64,000 bases of DNA from assembly GCA_035646535.1 (NCBI GenBank), contig DASRPD010000051.1, positions 13,572 through 77,571 on the forward strand. Reading direction: 5' to 3'. The notes beneath the pieces were generated by a model. It was not told the DNA's origin. It worked only from the letters and a program-made list of their open reading frames with translations, and made no database searches. Source of the DNA: DASRPD01 sp035646535. GTDB lineage: Bacteria > Actinomycetota > Acidimicrobiia > IMCC26256 > JANYLB01. Shown here in pieces: positions 52,142 to 61,212 of this stretch (its first letter is position 1; each line of letters begins with the position of its first letter). A program made the position numbers and the translations under genes.

Positions 52142-52705
52142 TCAGCCGCCGTCGTTCATGCGGGTGTCCTCCATTCGCAGGACGGGTGTGGACTCGTCGG
52201 TGAGGAAACCGCAGTCGACGACCTCGCCGACGAAGAACGTGTGGTTCCCGACGGTCAGCGCGTCCTGCAGGTTGCAGTCAAGGTACGCGACCGCCTGGCT
52301 GAGGACGGGCGAACCGGTCACGTGCTCCTCGTACGAGAAGCCGTTGAGCGTCCGGGACTCGAGATCGACGTCCACGGGTTTGGTGAACTTCCGCACCGTG
52401 GCGCGGTCCTCGCGGCCGATCATGCAGATGCTGAAGCAGCGCCCCGCCTCGATGAGCTCGTGGGTGAGCGCCGTCTGCTCGACGCCCACTCCCACCCACT
52501 TCGGATCAAAGCTGAGCTGGGTCACCCAATTGGTCGTCATGCCGTTGCGGCGCGAGACACCGTCGGTGCTGCCGACGACGTACAGGCCGTACGGCATCTT
52601 CCAGAGCACGCGCCGACGCAGACGGTCGTATTCCTCCCGAGCCGCTTCGCTCTCGACACCGGGCGGATACGGACCGACCGGTCCTGCGCCTCCGGGCTCG
52701 GCCAT
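52142..52705 (-). CDS. Flavin reductase-family protein
   Basis: 187 residues, FMN split-barrel of the HpaC/NtaB type. GLYVVGSTDGVSRRNGMTTNWVTQLSFDPKWVGVGVE and the C-terminal HTFFVGEVVDCGFL are typical. Members reduce flavin for a partner monooxygenase or bind FMN themselves. The last 12 codons are duplicated in the adjacent 69-bp repeats. A TetR gene lies upstream on the same strand. Confidence 0.87.
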   Translation of the reverse strand: MAEPGGAGPVGPYPPGVESEAAREEYDRLRRRVLWKMPYGLYVVGSTDGVSRRNGMTTNWVTQLSFDPKWVGVGVEQTALTHELIEAGRCFSICMIGREDRATVRKFTKPVDVDLESRTLNGFSYEEHVTGSPVLSQAVAYLDCNLQDALTVGNHTFFVGEVVDCGFLTDESTPVLRMEDTRMNDGG

Positions 52706-52796
52706 GAGGGCGAACTACGCGAGGCCTGACGTCGGGAAGCAAGAAGAGGGCACCAAACGCCCCGCGAGACAACGCCGGGCATGACCCAGCAGCAGG

Positions 52797-53492
52797 TTAC
52801 GGGCGGCGGAAGGCCGCGTCGATGATCTCGACCAGCGCGGTGATGGCCAGACCCTCCGGGGCATCGTCGCCGTCGGCCGTCACTGCAGGGTCGACGGACT
52901 GGTACGCGGAGATCAGACCGGAGAGCAGGCGAGCCAGCACACGCGGATCGCCCGCGCGGAACCGTCTGGCGCGCTGACCGCGCGCGAAGACCTCCGCGTG
53001 GAGCTCCATCGCGGCATCGAAGTTGGCCGAGAGCTCCGGCACCTCGGAGAAGTCGGCGAGGCCAGGAAGCTCTCGGGCCGACCGCAGGTACAGCTGACCG
53101 AAGTGAGCGTGATCACGGAAGTACTGCACCTCGAAGTCGACCAGGGCGTGGAGCTGGTCGAGCGGATCCTCGGACCCCTCGATCGCGGCACGCATCCCGG
53201 GCAGGAACTCCGACCCTCTGCGAAGGAAGACGTTGACGTAGAGGTCCTCCTTGTTCGTGAAGAACGAGTAGATCGAACCGACGGAGAACTCGGCGAGATC
53301 GGCGACCTCCTTCAGCGTCGTCGCGTGGTAGCCCCGGTCGGCGAACACCGCCTCGGCCGCGTCGAGGAGCTGGGTTCGGCTCAGGTCACGATGTCGGACC
53401 CGGCGTTCCGCGCGCCGGCTCCCGACGTCGGCTCGCGACCTGTCGCGCGCCGACTTCGCTCGCACCGAGACCTCTCCGGTGGGCCTCGCCAT
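52797..53492 (-). CDS. TetR-family regulator
   Basis: 231 residues. A basic N-terminal extension (about 35 residues) precedes the helix-turn-helix LSRTQLLDAAEAVFADRGYHATTLKEVADLAEFSVGSIYSFFTNKEDLYVNVF. The C-terminal domain is TetR-like with FEVQYFRDHAHFGQLYLR. Same strand as the flavin reductase 91 bp downstream, which it may regulate; divergent from the subtilase. A TAGAAT hexamer (complement of 53591-53596) is a possible -10. Confidence 0.9.
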   Translation of the reverse strand: MARPTGEVSVRAKSARDRSRADVGSRRAERRVRHRDLSRTQLLDAAEAVFADRGYHATTLKEVADLAEFSVGSIYSFFTNKEDLYVNVFLRRGSEFLPGMRAAIEGSEDPLDQLHALVDFEVQYFRDHAHFGQLYLRSARELPGLADFSEVPELSANFDAAMELHAEVFARGQRARRFRAGDPRVLARLLSGLISAYQSVDPAVTADGDDAPEGLAITALVEIIDAAFRRP

Positions 53493-53728
53493 GGCGCCGC
53501 CTCCCCGCGTCGACCGTCTCGATGACGCGTTCGCCGAGCCGGTCTCGCCCGAGCCGCCTCGTCGAATCGCCCTTCGACTGATTGAAGCAACATTCTAGAT
53601 TGGCGAGCCCGAACGGCGGCGATCACTTCGCGCCGGCGCACCGTACGCGCCGTCATGGCACGTCGCGGCCGCTCGGCGTCGCCGACGCCGGGCTCAAGCA
53701 GGGGTCGAGCGGCGACGACAAGCCGAGA

Positions 53729-55102
53729 GTGCCGCGTCCTTCGCGCCGCGCGGTCGTGGCTGCGGTCGTGACGGCAACCGCGCTCTTCTTGACCGGCGTC
53801 TCGATCCCCCGGTCGGCGACCGCTGGAACCGCCACGGCACAAGATCAGTCCCGCTCACAGTACTGGGTGGCGACGTTCGTCGAGCGCGCCGACCTGCGAG
53901 CCGCGCTCGACGAGACGAACTGGGTCCGCCGGGGTCGGTTGGCGGTGCGCGCGCTGCGGCGCGCGTACCGAACGGCCGATGCCCGGCCACGGGTCCGCCG
54001 CCTCCTGCGCGGGCACGACGCGGCGGCGACCCCGTTGTGGATCGCGAACGCGGTGCTGTTTCGGGCTTCGAAGCCGATCGCGGACGAGGTGGCACGCATC
54101 GTGGGAGTCAGCGAGGTCGTGGGAGGGCGTGACCTCGACCTCGAGGCCGAGCTGACCACCGCGACCGCCCGGCCCGTCGGCACCCCGACGGCTGCTCCGG
54201 CCAACCTCCTCGCCGCTCACGTCCCCGACGCACGCGTGGCCGGCCTCACCGGAGCCGGCGTCGTCATCGGGATCGTCGACACCGGCGTCGACGCCACCCA
54301 CCCCGACCTCGCGACCAGCTACCGCGCCGAGGGCGGCTGGTTCGATCCCTCGGGACGATGCCCCGACGATCCGTGTGACGGCAGCGGGCACGGCACCGCG
54401 GTCGCCGGGGTCGCGGTGGGCGAACGGACCGGCGTGGCGCCGGGGGCACATTGGATCGCCGCTCGTGGGTGCAGTGATACGCGCTGCACCCTGGCATCGC
54501 TGCTCGAGTCGCTGCAGTTCATGCTCGCTCCCGACGCCGGCCACGGCGACGGCCCGGATCCCGATCTGCGCCCCGACGTGATCAACAACTCCTGGTCGAT
54601 TCCCGAGCCGAGCACGGCCCTCGGACGCGCCATGACCTCGATCTACGCAGCAGGGATCCTCAGCGTGTTCGCAGCGGGCAACACCGGTCCGGGATGCGCA
54701 ACGGTCAGCTACCCCGCGTCACAGCCCGAGGTCGTCGCCGTCGGCGCGACCGACGATGCGGGGATCGTGGCCCGGTTCTCCGCCCGGGGACCCGGGCCGC
54801 TCGGCCCTGAGCCCACCCTCGTGGCACCCGGGGTCGACGTTGTCACCACCGCGATCAGCGGCGGCTACGCCTCGGTGTCGGGAACGTCGATGGCGGCCCC
54901 CGAGGTGAGCGGAACCTACGCGCTCACCATCCAGGCTGCGCCGAGCCACCAGGGCAGCAATGCCCTGCACCGAAGCCTGATCACGGCGTCGGGTGGCCGG
55001 CCGGAGTCCGACTGCGACACCCCCGGCGTGCCCAACTCGGCGTACGGGTACGGGCTCCTCGACGCGGTCGCCTCGGTACAGGCCGCCGAAGCCCTCGGCT
55101 GA
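53729..55102 (+). CDS. Secreted subtilisin-like serine protease (S8)
   Basis: About 457 residues from GTG 53729, which gives a clean signal peptide (RRAVVAAVVTATALFLTG ... SATAG). The frame is open to a TTG at 53582, which would add 49 residues before the signal. A propeptide-like region (to about residue 150) is followed by the catalytic triad: Asp in GIVDTGVDATHPD, His in GSGHGTAVAGV, Ser in VSGTSMAAPEVSG; the oxyanion Asn is in VINNSW. Cys pairs suggest disulfides. Likely exported and self-processed; no membrane anchor or sorting signal is seen. Confidence 0.88.
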   Translation: MPRPSRRAVVAAVVTATALFLTGVSIPRSATAGTATAQDQSRSQYWVATFVERADLRAALDETNWVRRGRLAVRALRRAYRTADARPRVRRLLRGHDAAATPLWIANAVLFRASKPIADEVARIVGVSEVVGGRDLDLEAELTTATARPVGTPTAAPANLLAAHVPDARVAGLTGAGVVIGIVDTGVDATHPDLATSYRAEGGWFDPSGRCPDDPCDGSGHGTAVAGVAVGERTGVAPGAHWIAARGCSDTRCTLASLLESLQFMLAPDAGHGDGPDPDLRPDVINNSWSIPEPSTALGRAMTSIYAAGILSVFAAGNTGPGCATVSYPASQPEVVAVGATDDAGIVARFSARGPGPLGPEPTLVAPGVDVVTTAISGGYASVSGTSMAAPEVSGTYALTIQAAPSHQGSNALHRSLITASGGRPESDCDTPGVPNSAYGYGLLDAVASVQAAEALG

Positions 55103-55185
55103 GTCGAAGCCGCCGGCATCGGCGACGGAACCGGCTGCCAGGCGATCCGGACGCGACAGACCGAGATTCGAGCTGAGGCAGTGAG

Positions 55186-56433
55186 CTACGGCTGCTCGGG
55201 CTGACCCGCGTCGCTGCGGGGACGCGCCGCGGGCCGAGGATGACCGGAACCGGCAACCTCACGCGCCGTGATCGGCGCACGGCTCGGCGGCGGCTCGGGA
55301 ACGACGCCGGGGACCGGTACGACCGTCGGGTCGGGCGCGCTGAGCGGCTCGGGCACGGCGGGTTCGGGTGTGTCGATCTCCCCACGAGGGCGCTCGCCTG
55401 CTCCCTCCGCGGCCTGGTCAGAGGCCGATCGATCGTGTTGCAACAGCTCGATGACCACAACGGCGCCGAGGGTGGCAACGCCGAGCGCGACGACGATCCA
55501 CATCCAGTCACGCAGGGAGTCGGCGACCGCGTCGAAGAGCGCCGCCATCGCGTCGCGCGTGCTGCGGCGTCCGAAGTCGCCGAGGTAGGCCACCCGCAGC
55601 CACGCGAGCGCGCCGAGACCGAGACCGCAGGTGATGACGATCCCCGCGGCAGCCACACCGACCGTGCGGCGCCGCCGGACATCGACCGCGATGCCCCCGG
55701 CGAACAGACCGACCACCGCGAGAGGAACCCAGTAGCCGAGGTCGTCGAGGACTCCGAACAGGCCGCTGACCGTCGAGGTGTCTTCACGATCGAGCAGGAC
55801 GATGTTGTCACCGGTCGTCGACGCGGGCAGCGCCGCCGCGAGCGGCGCGGGCAGCCGAGCGACGACCGCGTCGACGAACGAGTCGAGATCCAAGACCACT
55901 CGGCCGCGCCGGAGAGCGAGGGCGGACCCGTCCTTGCCGTCGGCCAGCGCCACGACGTCCGAATGGGCAGACCGGAGAGCCGACTCCCAGAGCGACTGGA
56001 ACGAATCCGACGCGATCACCGATCGCGTCGCGCTGCGCACCGCCGAGCGGGTCACCCCGGGCGCGATCTGGCTCAGGGGGAGCCCGGATACTTGATCCAG
56101 CTCGGTGAGGAGCGCGTCGCTCACTTGATTCGACACCTCACGCTGCACTGCCGGATCGGCGGCGACCGACGAACCCGCCGCGACGAACCGGTCAGTGTCG
56201 AGGAGCTGATACTGCAACCAGACGCTCGAAAGCGCCACGGGCACCAACAAGGCCCCGATGACCACGAGCGCGAAGCCCACGACGGGCCGGACCACATGCC
56301 GCCGGGCGGCAACACGCCCCGAAGTCGGGGTCGACCCCGCACCGGTCTGCACGATGACGACATCGGCACGAATCGCCGTGGCCTGAACCGTGCGGACGAG
56401 ACCCGCCCGGGCGGCTCTACGATGCGCCTCCAT
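55186..56433 (-). CDS. Membrane protein with large extracytoplasmic domain and Pro-rich tail
   Basis: 415 residues if it starts at ATG 56433. One N-terminal helix (VVGFALVVIGALLVPVALSSVWL), a roughly 180-residue outside region (WLQYQLLDTDRFVAAGSSVAADPAVQREVSNQVSDALL...), three C-terminal helices, then a Pro/Glu-rich tail. The DTDRFVAxxxxLAxDPxVQ pattern is common in an uncharacterised actinobacterial membrane family. The start codon overlaps the divergent phosphorylase ATG by two bases; GTG 56352 is a more comfortable alternative start. Function unknown. Confidence 0.7.
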   Translation of the reverse strand: MEAHRRAARAGLVRTVQATAIRADVVIVQTGAGSTPTSGRVAARRHVVRPVVGFALVVIGALLVPVALSSVWLQYQLLDTDRFVAAGSSVAADPAVQREVSNQVSDALLTELDQVSGLPLSQIAPGVTRSAVRSATRSVIASDSFQSLWESALRSAHSDVVALADGKDGSALALRRGRVVLDLDSFVDAVVARLPAPLAAALPASTTGDNIVLLDREDTSTVSGLFGVLDDLGYWVPLAVVGLFAGGIAVDVRRRRTVGVAAAGIVITCGLGLGALAWLRVAYLGDFGRRSTRDAMAALFDAVADSLRDWMWIVVALGVATLGAVVVIELLQHDRSASDQAAEGAGERPRGEIDTPEPAVPEPLSAPDPTVVPVPGVVPEPPPSRAPITAREVAGSGHPRPAARPRSDAGQPEQP

Positions 56434-57136
56434 GGCAAGACTCGCTGTGATCGGTGGCCATGGGACCCTGCGCGCCGCTCTCGGCGCGGGTGCTCGTCGG
56501 TTCGACCAGGACGGGGTCGCCCTGCTCGAGGTGGACGACGTCATCGTGTTGGAGCGCCACGGGCTGGACGACTTCACGCCGGCGCATCGGATCGACCACG
56601 CCCGCAACCTCGCGGCGCTCGCCGCGCTCGACTGCCGGCACGTGCTCGGTCTGTCGTCGGTGGGCAGCCTGCGGCTCGACTGGCCGGTAGGTAGCGTGGT
56701 GGTTCCCGACGACTTCTACGCGCCGCTCGTGACGCCGTCGCGTTTCGCCGACGAGCGCGGCCACCGTGTCCCCGGTTTCGACGCGAGGTTCCGCCGGCTC
56801 GTCATCGACACGTGGCGCCACGCGACGTCGACTCCTGTTCGCGACGGGGGTGTGTACGCGCAGACGACGGGGCCTCGCTTCGAGACCCCTGTCGAGGTGC
56901 GGGCCTTGGCGCAGGTCGCGGACCTGGTGGGTATGACCGCGGCATCCGAGTGCGTGCTCACGCCGGAGTTCGGGCTCTCGTACGCGTCGGTCTGTGTGAT
57001 CGACAACCTCGGGAATGGGCTCGAGGTCGATCGTCTGACGTTGGAGCGGTACCGCGTCGGCGTGGCTGAGAACAGTGAACGCCTTGCCGGCGATCTCCGC
57101 GCGGTCGTCGCCGGCCTCTCGAGCGCGCCGGAATGA
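56432..57136 (+). CDS. MTA/MTI phosphorylase-like protein (purine nucleoside phosphorylase family 2)
   Basis: 234 residues. LAVIGGHGTLRAALGAG phosphate-binding start, then VLGLSSVGSLR, VVPDDFYAP, GVYAQTTGPRFETPVEVRAL and GMTAASECVLTPEFGLSYASVCVIDNLGNGL. These match the MTAP/MtnP family, which splits methylthioadenosine or methylthioinosine with phosphate. The TDxD motif that selects 6-amino purines in MTAP is not present (VIDNLGNG instead). With the adjacent deaminase this favours a 6-oxopurine substrate such as methylthioinosine. Stop overlaps the next start as ATGA. Confidence 0.85.
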   Translation: MARLAVIGGHGTLRAALGAGARRFDQDGVALLEVDDVIVLERHGLDDFTPAHRIDHARNLAALAALDCRHVLGLSSVGSLRLDWPVGSVVVPDDFYAPLVTPSRFADERGHRVPGFDARFRRLVIDTWRHATSTPVRDGGVYAQTTGPRFETPVEVRALAQVADLVGMTAASECVLTPEFGLSYASVCVIDNLGNGLEVDRLTLERYRVGVAENSERLAGDLRAVVAGLSSAPE

Positions 57137-58395
57137 GCCTCGTCGTTCGCGACGTCACCTTCGCGGGCGAGACCGTATCGCTGCGCGCCACCGACGGCGT
57201 GATCGCCGAGCTCGGCGCGACCGTCACCGTCGAACCCGACGACGACATCATCGACGCCGCGCGTCTCACGCTCACCCCGGGCCTGGTCAACGGCCACACC
57301 CACGCCGCGATGACCCTGCTCCGCGGCTACGGCGACGACCTCCCGCTCATGGAATGGCTGCGCACGAAGATCTGGCCGGCCGAAGCGCGCCTGACAGCAG
57401 AGGACGTGTACTGGGGGACACGGCTCGCCGCACTCGAGATGATCCGGTCGGGCACGGTGATGTTCTGGGACATGTACTGGCACTCCTTCGAGGCTGCTCA
57501 GGCGGTCGCCGACGCGGGCCTGCGCGCGTCGATCAGCATGACCGTCATCGAGGCGGCCGACGCTCCCGAGTGGAACCGGATCGAAGGCGTGGCCGATGGT
57601 CTCGCCCGTCTCTCGGAGTATGGACCGCGCGTCACTCCGTCGATCTCGGCTCACGCCATCTACACGGTGAGTCGGGCGTCGCTGGAGCGGATCGCCGAGC
57701 TCGGCGCCACGCACGACGTACCACTGCAGATCCACCTCTCGGAGACGCGCGGCGAGGTCGAGGACTGTCTCCGAGACCACGGCACGTCACCGACCGCCTA
57801 CCTGGACGAGGTCGGGTTCCTCAGTGACCGTACGGTGTTGAGCCACGCAGTCTGGCTGGACGATGCCGAGCTTGATCTGGTGGCGAGTCGACAGACGACG
57901 ATCGTGACCAACCCCGCGTCGAACATGAAGCTCGCGACCGGTGCGGCGTTCCCGTACGCGGGCGCCCGGGCTCGGGGCATCCCGATCGGCATCGGCACCG
58001 ACAGCGCGGCGTCCAACAACTCGCTCGACGTGCTGCAGGAGATCAAGCTGCTCGCACTGCTGCAGAAGCACGCCTCCGCCGACCCGGCGACCCTCCCGGC
58101 GGCCGAGGCCTGGGCGATCGCGACGGGCATGGCTTCGCCCCGGCTCGGCGGGCACGCGATCGCCGTCGGCGCCCCGGCCGACTTCCTGCTCGTCGACCTC
58201 GCCACGGCGGAGAACCGGCCCGCGGGAGAGGCCGCCGGACTCGTGTACTCGGCCACCGGCGCGGTCGTGGACACCGTCGTGGTCGACGGTCGCGTGTTGA
58301 TGCGCGGCCGTCACGTGCCGGGCGCCGAGGAGGTCATCGCGCGCGCGACGGAGTGCGCGGCCCGGCTGCGTGCCGAGCCCGACCACACCCCCTAG
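57133..58395 (+). CDS. MTA/SAH deaminase-like amidohydrolase
   Basis: 420 residues, metal-dependent amidohydrolase TIM barrel. PGLVNGHTHAAMTLLRGYGDDLPLMEWL (HxH), SISAHAIYTVS and QIHLSETRGEVEDC (metal His), VLSHAVWLD, and GIGTDSAASNNSLDVLQEIKL (catalytic Asp). The pattern is that of MtaD-type 5-methylthioadenosine/S-adenosylhomocysteine deaminase. Coupled to the phosphorylase gene, suggesting a two-step MTA to MTI to hypoxanthine plus methylthioribose-1-phosphate route. Confidence 0.9.
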   Translation: MSLVVRDVTFAGETVSLRATDGVIAELGATVTVEPDDDIIDAARLTLTPGLVNGHTHAAMTLLRGYGDDLPLMEWLRTKIWPAEARLTAEDVYWGTRLAALEMIRSGTVMFWDMYWHSFEAAQAVADAGLRASISMTVIEAADAPEWNRIEGVADGLARLSEYGPRVTPSISAHAIYTVSRASLERIAELGATHDVPLQIHLSETRGEVEDCLRDHGTSPTAYLDEVGFLSDRTVLSHAVWLDDAELDLVASRQTTIVTNPASNMKLATGAAFPYAGARARGIPIGIGTDSAASNNSLDVLQEIKLLALLQKHASADPATLPAAEAWAIATGMASPRLGGHAIAVGAPADFLLVDLATAENRPAGEAAGLVYSATGAVVDTVVVDGRVLMRGRHVPGAEEVIARATECAARLRAEPDHTP

Positions 58396-58405
58396 TCTCG
58401 GACCC

Positions 58406-59641
58406 GTGGTGAGCATCGACGAGATCAAGCTGGGTGACATCGAGTTCTGGGGGCGGGCGGAGCCCGAGCGCGAAGCTGCATTCCGACTGCTGCGTGACGA
58501 AGCCCCGATCTCGTTCCACGAGGAACCGGTCATCGAAGGCTTCGGCCAGGGTCCGGGATTCTGGGCGTTGACCCGCTTCGACGACGTCGTGCACGCCAGC
58601 CGCCATGCCGAGCTGTTCTGCTCGGGCCGGGGCGGTTCGAACATCGGTGACATTCCGAGCGAGCTCGGCGAGTTCCTCGGCAGCATCATCAACATGGACG
58701 ATCCGCGGCACGCGCGAATGCGCCGGCTGGTGAGCAACGGGTTCACACCCAAGGCGCTGAACGAGGTCCTGGACACAGTGCGCGCGGTGGCGCGCGACGT
58801 TGTCGCGGACGTCACCGAACGCGGTGAGTGCGACTTCGTGGCCGACATCGCCTCCCAGCTTCCGCTGCGGATCGTCTGCGACATGGTCGGATTGCCGGCC
58901 GAGGAACGCGCGACCGTCTACGACCAGTCGAACATCATCCTCGGTCTCGGAGATGCCGAGTTCGTGAACTCCATCGAGGATCTCATGGGCGCGTTCCTCA
59001 CGCTCCACCAGATGGCGATGGAGCTGGGACAGGCCCGCCTCGACCAACCCGCGGACGACATCGCGACGACGCTCATGCATGCAGAGGTCGACGGCGAGCG
59101 GCTCAGCATCGTCGAGTTCGCGTCGTTCTTCATCCTGCTCGTCGTCGCGGGCAACGAGACAACCCGCACGGCGATCAGCCACGGCATGCTGCAACTCAGC
59201 CGCAACCCCGACCAGCGCCAGTTGCTGCTCGACGACTACGCGACCCACGCGATCGACGCAGTCGAAGAGATCGTCCGCTGGGCGACCCCGGTCATCCATT
59301 TCCGACGCACCGCGACCTGTGACACCGAGATCTCCGGCCACCCCATCGCCGAAGGTGAGAAGGTCGTCATGTGGTTCAACTCGGCGAACCGCGACGAGCG
59401 CGCGTTCACCGATCCCTCCCGATTCGATGTCACCCGCTCACCCAACCAGCACGTCGGCTATGGAGGCGGTGGGCCCCACTTCTGCCTCGGTGCCAATCTC
59501 GCCCGGCGCGAGATCTCGGTGATGTTCGAGGAGCTGTTCCGCCGGCTGCCCGACATCGAGATCAGCGGCGAACCCGACATGCTCCAGTCGAGCTTCATCC
59601 ACGGCATCAAGCGGATGCCGTGCACCTTCACACCGGCCTAG
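58406..59641 (+). CDS. Cytochrome P450
   Basis: 411 residues from GTG 58406 (GTG 58409 equally possible), 10 bp after the deaminase. AGNETT at 248-253, ExxR in VEEIVR, and haem loop YGGGGPHFCLGANLAR with Cys360. Overall similar to the other P450 of the window (RRTATCD, SANRDERAF, IHGIKRMP), suggesting paralogues of the same clade. No ferredoxin gene is adjacent. Whether it has any link with MTA salvage is unclear; it may only share a transcript. Confidence 0.92.
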   Translation: MVSIDEIKLGDIEFWGRAEPEREAAFRLLRDEAPISFHEEPVIEGFGQGPGFWALTRFDDVVHASRHAELFCSGRGGSNIGDIPSELGEFLGSIINMDDPRHARMRRLVSNGFTPKALNEVLDTVRAVARDVVADVTERGECDFVADIASQLPLRIVCDMVGLPAEERATVYDQSNIILGLGDAEFVNSIEDLMGAFLTLHQMAMELGQARLDQPADDIATTLMHAEVDGERLSIVEFASFFILLVVAGNETTRTAISHGMLQLSRNPDQRQLLLDDYATHAIDAVEEIVRWATPVIHFRRTATCDTEISGHPIAEGEKVVMWFNSANRDERAFTDPSRFDVTRSPNQHVGYGGGGPHFCLGANLARREISVMFEELFRRLPDIEISGEPDMLQSSFIHGIKRMPCTFTPA

Positions 59642-59708
59642 CCGGAGACGACACCCAGCTCCGAAACCGCCGGCGCTTGCCCACGCGCTCCGACGCGACG
59701 AGTTGACC

Positions 59709-60275
59709 TCAGGCGCGGGCGCGTTCGCCGGCTCGGCGCAGGCCGAAGGCCAGCATGATCTGCACGAGCCCGGCGATGATCGCGTAGATCCCGATCAAGA
59801 TGAGCACGACGTAAGCCGTCTTGCGCGGCCAGACCAGTGCCCCGATACCCACGACCGCCTCGACCACTCCGATCGTGAGGAGCCAGCCCCAGCCCTCGTC
59901 GCGGAACACGAGGGAACCGATGATCCGCGCCAGGCCGCCGATGAGGATCGTGATGCCGAAGATGACGGCGATCGCGAGGATCGTCACGCCGGGCCACGCG
60001 ATCGCGACGATCCCGCCGACGACCAGAACGAGCCCGAAGATCACACTCACCGCGCGTGAACCGCCGGTCTGATCACCGACCGCGGCCTCGATGATGCCGC
60101 TGAAGACCAGGAAGGCACCGACGATCACGGCGACGACACGTTCACCGGCGGCAACGTCGAAGAGCAGGACGATGCCGAAGCCCAGGAAGACCACGCCCAC
60201 GATCAGCACGATCCCCCACACACTCGACACTTCACGCATCATGGCGCGCGACTCAGAGGGCGTCATCGGTTCCAT
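59709..60275 (-). CDS. HdeD/DUF308-family membrane protein
   Basis: 188 residues, six regular hydrophobic helices arranged in three similar pairs: GIVLIVGVVFLGFGIVLLF, FGLVLVVGGIVAIAWPG and GVVEAVVGIGALVWP. The WPG / WPR turn after paired helices is the HdeD/DUF308 hallmark. HdeD helps acid resistance in E. coli; actinobacterial function is unknown. ATG is the complement of 60273-60275; longer starts lack support. Confidence 0.82.
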   Translation of the reverse strand: MEPMTPSESRAMMREVSSVWGIVLIVGVVFLGFGIVLLFDVAAGERVVAVIVGAFLVFSGIIEAAVGDQTGGSRAVSVIFGLVLVVGGIVAIAWPGVTILAIAVIFGITILIGGLARIIGSLVFRDEGWGWLLTIGVVEAVVGIGALVWPRKTAYVVLILIGIYAIIAGLVQIMLAFGLRRAGERARA

Positions 60276-60330
60276 GACCGAAGGGTGACGGACGCACGCG
60301 ACAGTGTCAACGACCCGACACCGCCATAGC

Positions 60331-61155
60331 ATGCGCGCCATGGTGCGCGTCGTGGATCCCGGGCTCGTGGAGCAATTCGACCGTGACGGGTTCGTGGTGG
60401 TCCCCGACCTGTTGACCGACGACGAGCTCGACCACTTCGGAACGGCCGTCGACGCAGCCGTTGCACACCGCACGCGTCACGACCACCGCCCGCTCGCCGA
60501 GAGGAGTCGGTACGAGCAGTGCTTCCGCCAGTGTCAGAACCTCTGGGACGATCGCCCCGACGTGCTCCCACTCACCTTCCACCCGACCCTCGGCCAGGCC
60601 GCCGCCGAGCTGCTCGGCTGTGACGCGGTGCGCCTCTGGCACGACCAGGCGCTCTACAAGGAGCGCGGCGGTCGCCCGACCGACGCCCACCAGGACCACG
60701 GGTACTGGCCGATTCGCGAGACCGACCAGGTGACCGCGTGGATCCCGTTCGACGGCTCGACGCGCGCCGCGGGCGCGCTCGCGTATGTGCCCGGATCCCA
60801 CCGGATCGGCCTCGACCAGTTCGTGGACATCTTCGGGATCTTCACCGCCGAGCCCGAGGACATCCTGAACCACCCCGACGTGGCTGGGCGCGACCCCGTC
60901 GTGGTCGAGGTCCCGCGGGGTTCGGTCGCGTTCCACCACGGGCTGACCGTCCATCTCTCCGAGCCCAACACCAGCGACCGAGTGCGTCGCGCGCACACCG
61001 TCATCTACCTGCGTGACGGCTGTACTCGCAGGGGGCCGATCCCGCACCCGTCGGTCGACCGTGCCGGGGTCGCCGCCGGCGACCCGATCGTCAGCGACGT
61101 CACACCGATCGTTTGGCCCCGCGACGCCGGCGATCTCCCCCACCCTCCTGACTGA
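60331..61155 (+). CDS. Phytanoyl-CoA dioxygenase (PhyH) family protein
   Basis: About 274 residues from ATG 60331 (ATG 60340 also possible). Fe(II)/2-oxoglutarate oxygenase fold: FDRDGFVVVPDLLTDDEL at the start, HQDHGYW (His and Asp iron ligands), ALAYVPGSHRIGL, and FHHGLTVHLSEPN with the distal His, followed by RRAHTVIYL where the Arg would bind 2-oxoglutarate. Members hydroxylate fatty acyl-CoAs or small metabolites. Stand-alone gene; substrate open. Confidence 0.87.
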   Translation: MRAMVRVVDPGLVEQFDRDGFVVVPDLLTDDELDHFGTAVDAAVAHRTRHDHRPLAERSRYEQCFRQCQNLWDDRPDVLPLTFHPTLGQAAAELLGCDAVRLWHDQALYKERGGRPTDAHQDHGYWPIRETDQVTAWIPFDGSTRAAGALAYVPGSHRIGLDQFVDIFGIFTAEPEDILNHPDVAGRDPVVVEVPRGSVAFHHGLTVHLSEPNTSDRVRRAHTVIYLRDGCTRRGPIPHPSVDRAGVAAGDPIVSDVTPIVWPRDAGDLPHPPD

Positions 61156-61212
61156 ACCCACCGGCGCGCCGACGACCATCGAGCGCCCCATTCCGGCCGG
61201 TACCGTGCTCCC

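Noticed and set aside
52003..52176. CRISPR-like array
   Set aside because: Only two full 69-bp copies, directly adjacent without unique spacers, and the partial copy is a gene end; no cas genes.
53582..53728. TTG start for the subtilase
   Set aside because: It would put 49 residues before the signal peptide; GTG 53729 gives a standard secretory N-terminus. The TTG region looks like promoter DNA between divergent genes.
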